Below are positions 60,239 through 64,000 of a DNA stretch of 64,000 nucleotides, piece after piece. The stretch spans positions 868,001-932,000 of the forward strand of contig NZ_CP137850.1 in assembly GCF_033546915.1 (NCBI RefSeq), in the 5' to 3' direction. The translations under genes and the position numbers were made by a program. The stretch is from Mycoplasmopsis verecunda. Its GTDB lineage: Bacteria; Bacillota_I; Bacilli_A; Mycoplasmatales; Metamycoplasmataceae. The notes below the pieces were generated by a model that searched no databases, was not told where the DNA came from, and was given only the letters and a program-made list of their open reading frames with translations. Within the stretch, counting starts at the first letter, position 1; every line of letters starts with the position of its first letter.

Positions 60239-62104
60239 CCTATGTTTCCAAGTTAACAAAGTGAAAAAATAAATAGCTCTACAGTGTAGGGCTATATTTT
60301 TTGACATAGTGAAAATTACACAGAAAAACCATCAGATACAAGCATTTTTATTTCTCTGTATAACTCAATTTCATTTCTAAATATCTCATTATCTCATGAA
60401 GATGAATAAGTAATTTTGCCATCAACTTTAGTGAAGTTTATGTTAGCTACTTTTATTGATTCTATTATTTGAGATGGAGTAACTCTATCTAAAACACCTC
60501 ATTTATCTTTTTGCTTATGATTTATATATCAAGTTAAATAATTTAATACAACTAATCCTAAAAAACAAATGGTTATATGTCCAAAAATGTGATTATCTGT
60601 TCTTACATACATTGGTCTAGCATCTAATGTTGATTTAAGATCTCTGAAATTTCTCTCAATTGTTCATTGTTTTTTGTATATATCAACTATTTCTCTTGCG
60701 GTTAGGTCATATCTAGTTGTTTCGAATGCGACATAACCATCAAGTTTAGCATCTTCTTTTAGCATTTCTACATCTATTGCAATCTTTGATTCTTGAATTT
60801 CTTTGAAGAATTTATATTTCTTATAGGAAATCATACTTTTTGCTGTTGCTGTACCGTCTTTTCCTTTGATTTTGTCAAATCTATCGAGCACTTCTTTTCT
60901 TAATATCTTGTCTCTTTTAGCTTTTCAAGTGTCATATATAATAATTCTTCTGTATTTTATTCTATTTTCTGCTCTATCATCTACTTGTTGAATTTCTTTA
61001 TATAATAAACCATCAACTTTTTGGTAATCAGTTTCACTAACTACATATTGCTTGAATTTGTGTGATTCGCCTTTCAATCTAATAGGAAAAATATAATGCA
61101 TATTTTGATACTTTACATAATCCTTATTTTGTGCCGAATTCATTCCTTTGTCTGCAACAACAGTTACATTTTGTAAATTGTATATTTCACTTAATTCATG
61201 AATTGTAGGGATAAAAGTTTTTTGATCAGCTATATTACCTGGTAATAAAACAAAATTTAATGGTATTCCGTTTGTGTCTGTTACCATACCTAAAACTACT
61301 TGATCTTCTTTAAATTTACCATCTTTAGAATATCCAGCTCTTTTTAATGAAAACTTTTCTTTTAAATTCTCGTTAGCATTAACAAATGTTTCAAAATATA
61401 GAGTTGTAGCATCCAAAAATATCAAATTTGCTTCTCTCTTAGTTGATACATTCATTTTTTCATTTATGTTCGCTACTAGTTTTTGTTTGTTATCTGCAAC
61501 AAAGTCCAAAAAGTTGTAAACTGTTGATTTTTGAATGTTTATTTCATTTACATATTTATCTTTCAGATTGAAACTACGAATTAAACTCTCGGGTTCTAAT
61601 ATTCTTTTTGCTATTAAAAACTTAAATATTTGTTCACATTCTTTTCTTTTACCCGTATTGATATCCTTAAATAAGTTGATTTCATCAATTACTTTATAAA
61701 GTAATTCAATCCCTACATTATATGTTCCGATTTCTATTTTAGATGTTTCAAAATATTCAGCAACTTTATTCTTCACATAGTTTTTATCAGCATCTAGTGG
61801 TAAACTTTCAGCAATTTTCTTAAGTATAGAAATAGGATCATTGTGTTTTGTAGATAATTTTGATAATGAACCAATACTTATGCTTTTATCGTATCCTTTA
61901 CCATAACCGGCTGATATCGCTAATCCAACATAGTAATCATCTTTTTTCTTTGTTTTTGTAACTAATCACTTCTTCATATCACTAATATTTTACCATTTTT
62001 CTGTGTAATTATGTAATAAAAAAGATAAAAAAATTATCTCCTTATACTATGTATAAGAAGACATTAACTGATTGAAAAAATAGGTCCTAACTTGGAAACA
62101 TAGG
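60239..62104 (-). mobile_element. IS1634-family element 2
   Basis: An 1866-bp element with terminal inverted repeats CCTATGTTTCCAAGTTA (left) and CCTATGTTTCCAAGTTAGG (right, read inward). It is related to but clearly different from element 1. It is flanked by a 126-bp duplication, so it is an independent insertion. Confidence 0.93.
60316..61977 (-). CDS. IS1634-family transposase 2
   Basis: A 553-residue DDE transposase, diverged from transposase 1. First Asp in LIFLDATTLYFETF, second in VTVVADKGMNSAQNK, Glu in YKKQWTIERNFRDLKSTL. The frame is complete with UGA as Trp (QWTIER and MKKWLVTK). The start at 61977 is the first Met of the frame, 127 bp inside the element's right end. It may be active. 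Confidence 0.92.
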
Positions 62105-62230
62105 ATTAGACCTTAAACAATGAAGAAAAGATACCACATCATATGTGGTATCTAATTTTTTAATCTGTTCATTTAATATCTTTAGGATGAATTGTGCTGT
62201 GGTTTGATTTAATTTTATCAATTCTACCTT
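62105..62230. repeat. 126-bp target-site duplication of element 2, right copy
   Basis: This copy keeps the genuine 3' end of the ABC ATPase gene, so the gene remains whole despite the insertion beside it. Confidence 0.92.
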
Positions 62231-63134
62231 TTTTAACATAAAAGATTCTATCAGCTATTGGTTCAATTATCGGGTTGTGAGTAACCATAACAATAGTAGT
62301 TCCATATTTTTTATTAATATCATATAAATATGAAAGAACTATTTCAGTTGTAGCTTCATCCAAAGCACCAGTAGGTTCATCAGCAAAGATAATTTCAGAA
62401 TTTTTAGCTAGAGCTCTTAAAATCGAAATACGTTGTTGCTGTCCCCCAGACATTTGTGAAGGGAACTTATTTTTAATATCTTCAATTTCAAACTCTTCAA
62501 ACAATTTATTTATATCAAGTTGTTTTTCTTTATCTTTTTGTAATCAAGCTCCAGTTTCCACATTATCATAACCATTAAGGTTTTGTAATAAGTTGTAATT
62601 TTGGAAGATAAAGCTAACATGTTTTCTTCTAAATAATGTTAATTGGGTATCTGACATATAAGGTAAATTTTCATCACATACTATCACATCACCACGTGAA
62701 GGTCTATCTAGTCCTGATATAAGGTTTAGTAAGGTAGATTTTCCGCCTCCTGATTTACCAAATATCATGACAAATTCACCTTTTTTAATATTTAATGATA
62801 TGTTTTTCAGCACACGTGTAACATTATTACCAGCTAAATAGTATTTTGATACATCTCTAACTTCAATAATGTTATCATCTGTATTCTTTAAATCTTTATG
62901 ATCGTCTTTTACTCTCTTTTTGTTAGCAGCTTTTCTTAATTTTTTAGCAATTGATCTATCGACAGTAATTTTATTAGCACCGCCATCAGAGTCTAAGACT
63001 TCAAAAACATTTTTAACTGTAATTTTAGTATCAGCAGTTTTTTTAGTTAAAACAACTTCTTCTAATTGAGTTTCTAATGTATGCTCTTGTGTTTGTGAGT
63101 TGTTTTTTTCTTTTTCATTATTTTCTTGAGGCAT
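62169..63134 (-). CDS. ABC transporter ATP-binding protein (MacB/LolD-like)
   Basis: A 321-residue ATPase with a 100-residue charged N-terminal extension. Walker A is FGKSGGGKSTLLNL, the signature motif QMSGGQQQRISILRA, Walker B EIIFADEPTGALDE, and the H-loop MVTHNPIIE. The type is that of MacB/LolD ATPases working with FtsX-like permeases, and the next gene upstream is such a permease. The start ATG overlaps the permease stop by one base (TAATG). The substrate is unknown. Lipoprotein or peptide export is typical. The C-terminal 20 or so codons also appear in the duplicated repeat on the left. Confidence 0.92.
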
Positions 63135-64000
63135 TATTTTCCTTTCAATAAATCAATAGCTTTTACTTTATTAATCGCAAATCATGCAAGTGAAGCAGTT
63201 AATATAAATACTAATAAAATGACTCCAATTGTTAAGAATGCATTTGCAGCTGTAATTGCTAGTGGAATAGCAATATGGGCAGCTGAGGTTAAGAATGAAC
63301 TGAATATAGAAATTAATCCATAAGCTATCGGAAGAGAGATTAATATTGAGAATAGAATAAATGGTATATAGATACTGAAGAATATTCTTAATTTTTCTTT
63401 TTCACTGTATCCAAGCACAGCTCAAATAGCAATATTCTTTTCATTTTCATTAATTAAGATTGTAGAAATAATTACAAGAATAACTATTGATACAATAAAT
63501 GTAAGAATTGAAATAATTGATACAACAATTTGCACTGTTTTAGCTATAGTCATAGTAAAGTTGATTTCAATATCTTTTGAATCAATTGAAGCAGCTGATG
63601 GTACATATAATTTATTTTCAAATATACGAGCAAATTTTTCTATGTACTTAGTTGCTTCAGCTTTAGCTACTTTATAACTTTCTTGCAATGCATTTACATC
63701 TGAACTGCCTGAATATTGTGGATTAAAGAATTTGGCTATTTCTTCATCGCTATATCCTATATTTCTCATTGCTCCATTTATCTTAGAGTTAGCAACTGTG
63801 GTAGTTGAACCAAAGATTCCGTCAAATAATTCACCAATTGATTTATCAGTTAAGCTTTCAGTATCAAACGAATCAACACTTGGTCAATATCCACTCATTG
63901 AGTAAAGTGAAGCTGAGTTTAATATTTGCATTGGTAATGGGTTATTTGATAGCACTCCATTGAATGGAACACCATTTTGGTAAGCGGGATTATATGTTAA
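63134..64000 (-). CDS. FtsX-like ABC transporter permease (5' part outside window)
   Basis: The C-terminal part of a large permease. A long extracytosolic region (the visible N-terminal part, with VNSGYW-like polar sequence and Asn/Ser/Thr richness) is followed by three helices (TVQIVVSIISILTFIVSIVI, IYIPFILFSILISLPIAYGL and AITAANAFLTIGVILLVFIL), ending DLLKGK. The segment NEKNIAIWAVLGYSEKEKLR is the coupling-helix-like FtsX/MacB motif. It pairs with the ATPase at 62169. The start lies beyond 64000. Confidence 0.85.

Noticed and set aside
60107-60307. 66-residue minus-strand frame
   Set aside because: It spans a target duplication and the end of IS1634 element 2, so it is an accidental junction frame.

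Overview
The window is a stretch of a mollicute (Mycoplasma sensu lato) chromosome. It is very AT-rich outside the rRNA genes, and dozens of conserved proteins are only continuous if UGA is read as tryptophan, so every CDS here is given under translation table 4. Gene content and the IS families (IS3-, IS30- and IS1634-like) would fit the hominis/bovis/synoviae side of the mollicutes, but I cannot name a species.

Layout. 1-6.6 kb: a LacI-type regulator cut by the window edge, deoB, a pip/pepP peptidase operon, and two overlapping genes for unknown membrane proteins. 6.7-9.6 kb: an IS3-like element split by an IS30-like element. 9.7-25.6 kb: rpmG, nfo with a K+ channel, pepC, a BI-1-like membrane protein, tex, an aquaporin with a D-2-hydroxyacid dehydrogenase, a divergent dprA, rplU-rpmA, a small hydrophobic peptide gene, yitT and lspA. 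Two IS30-family copies sit here, each exactly inside a duplicated terminator hairpin. 25.6-39.4 kb is core information processing: ileS, eight tRNAs (Pro-Ala-Met-Ile-Ser-fMet-Asp-Phe in transcription order), 23S and 16S rRNA, rpmB, parE, and rpsL-rpsG-fusA.

39.7-51.1 kb is the unusual part. It is a tightly overlapping, extremely AT- and Asn-rich plus-strand operon between rpsL and lepA. It encodes a degenerate ClpA/B-like protein (A, frame-disrupted), a ClpA/B-like ATPase with a degenerate first and intact second AAA module (B), a Lon-type AAA+ protease with an intact Ser-Lys dyad (C), a large unknown protein that looks split by one extra T (D and E, with a Cys cluster), and a YobI/KAP-like P-loop NTPase with two central membrane helices (F). 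I recognise no named system with this composition. A membrane-sensor plus unfoldase/protease immune or stress module is my working inference.

51.1-64 kb: lepA, a candidate small RNA, a decayed IS3-like copy, a convergent restriction endonuclease and beta-class DNA methyltransferase pair, lysS, a TM2 protein, two different IS1634-family elements flanked by 78-bp and 126-bp target duplications, and an ABC ATPase with an FtsX-type permease that runs off the window. Most core genes lie on the minus strand. The cargo operon, dprA, the BI-1-like gene, the TM2 gene and the endonuclease gene lie on the plus strand.
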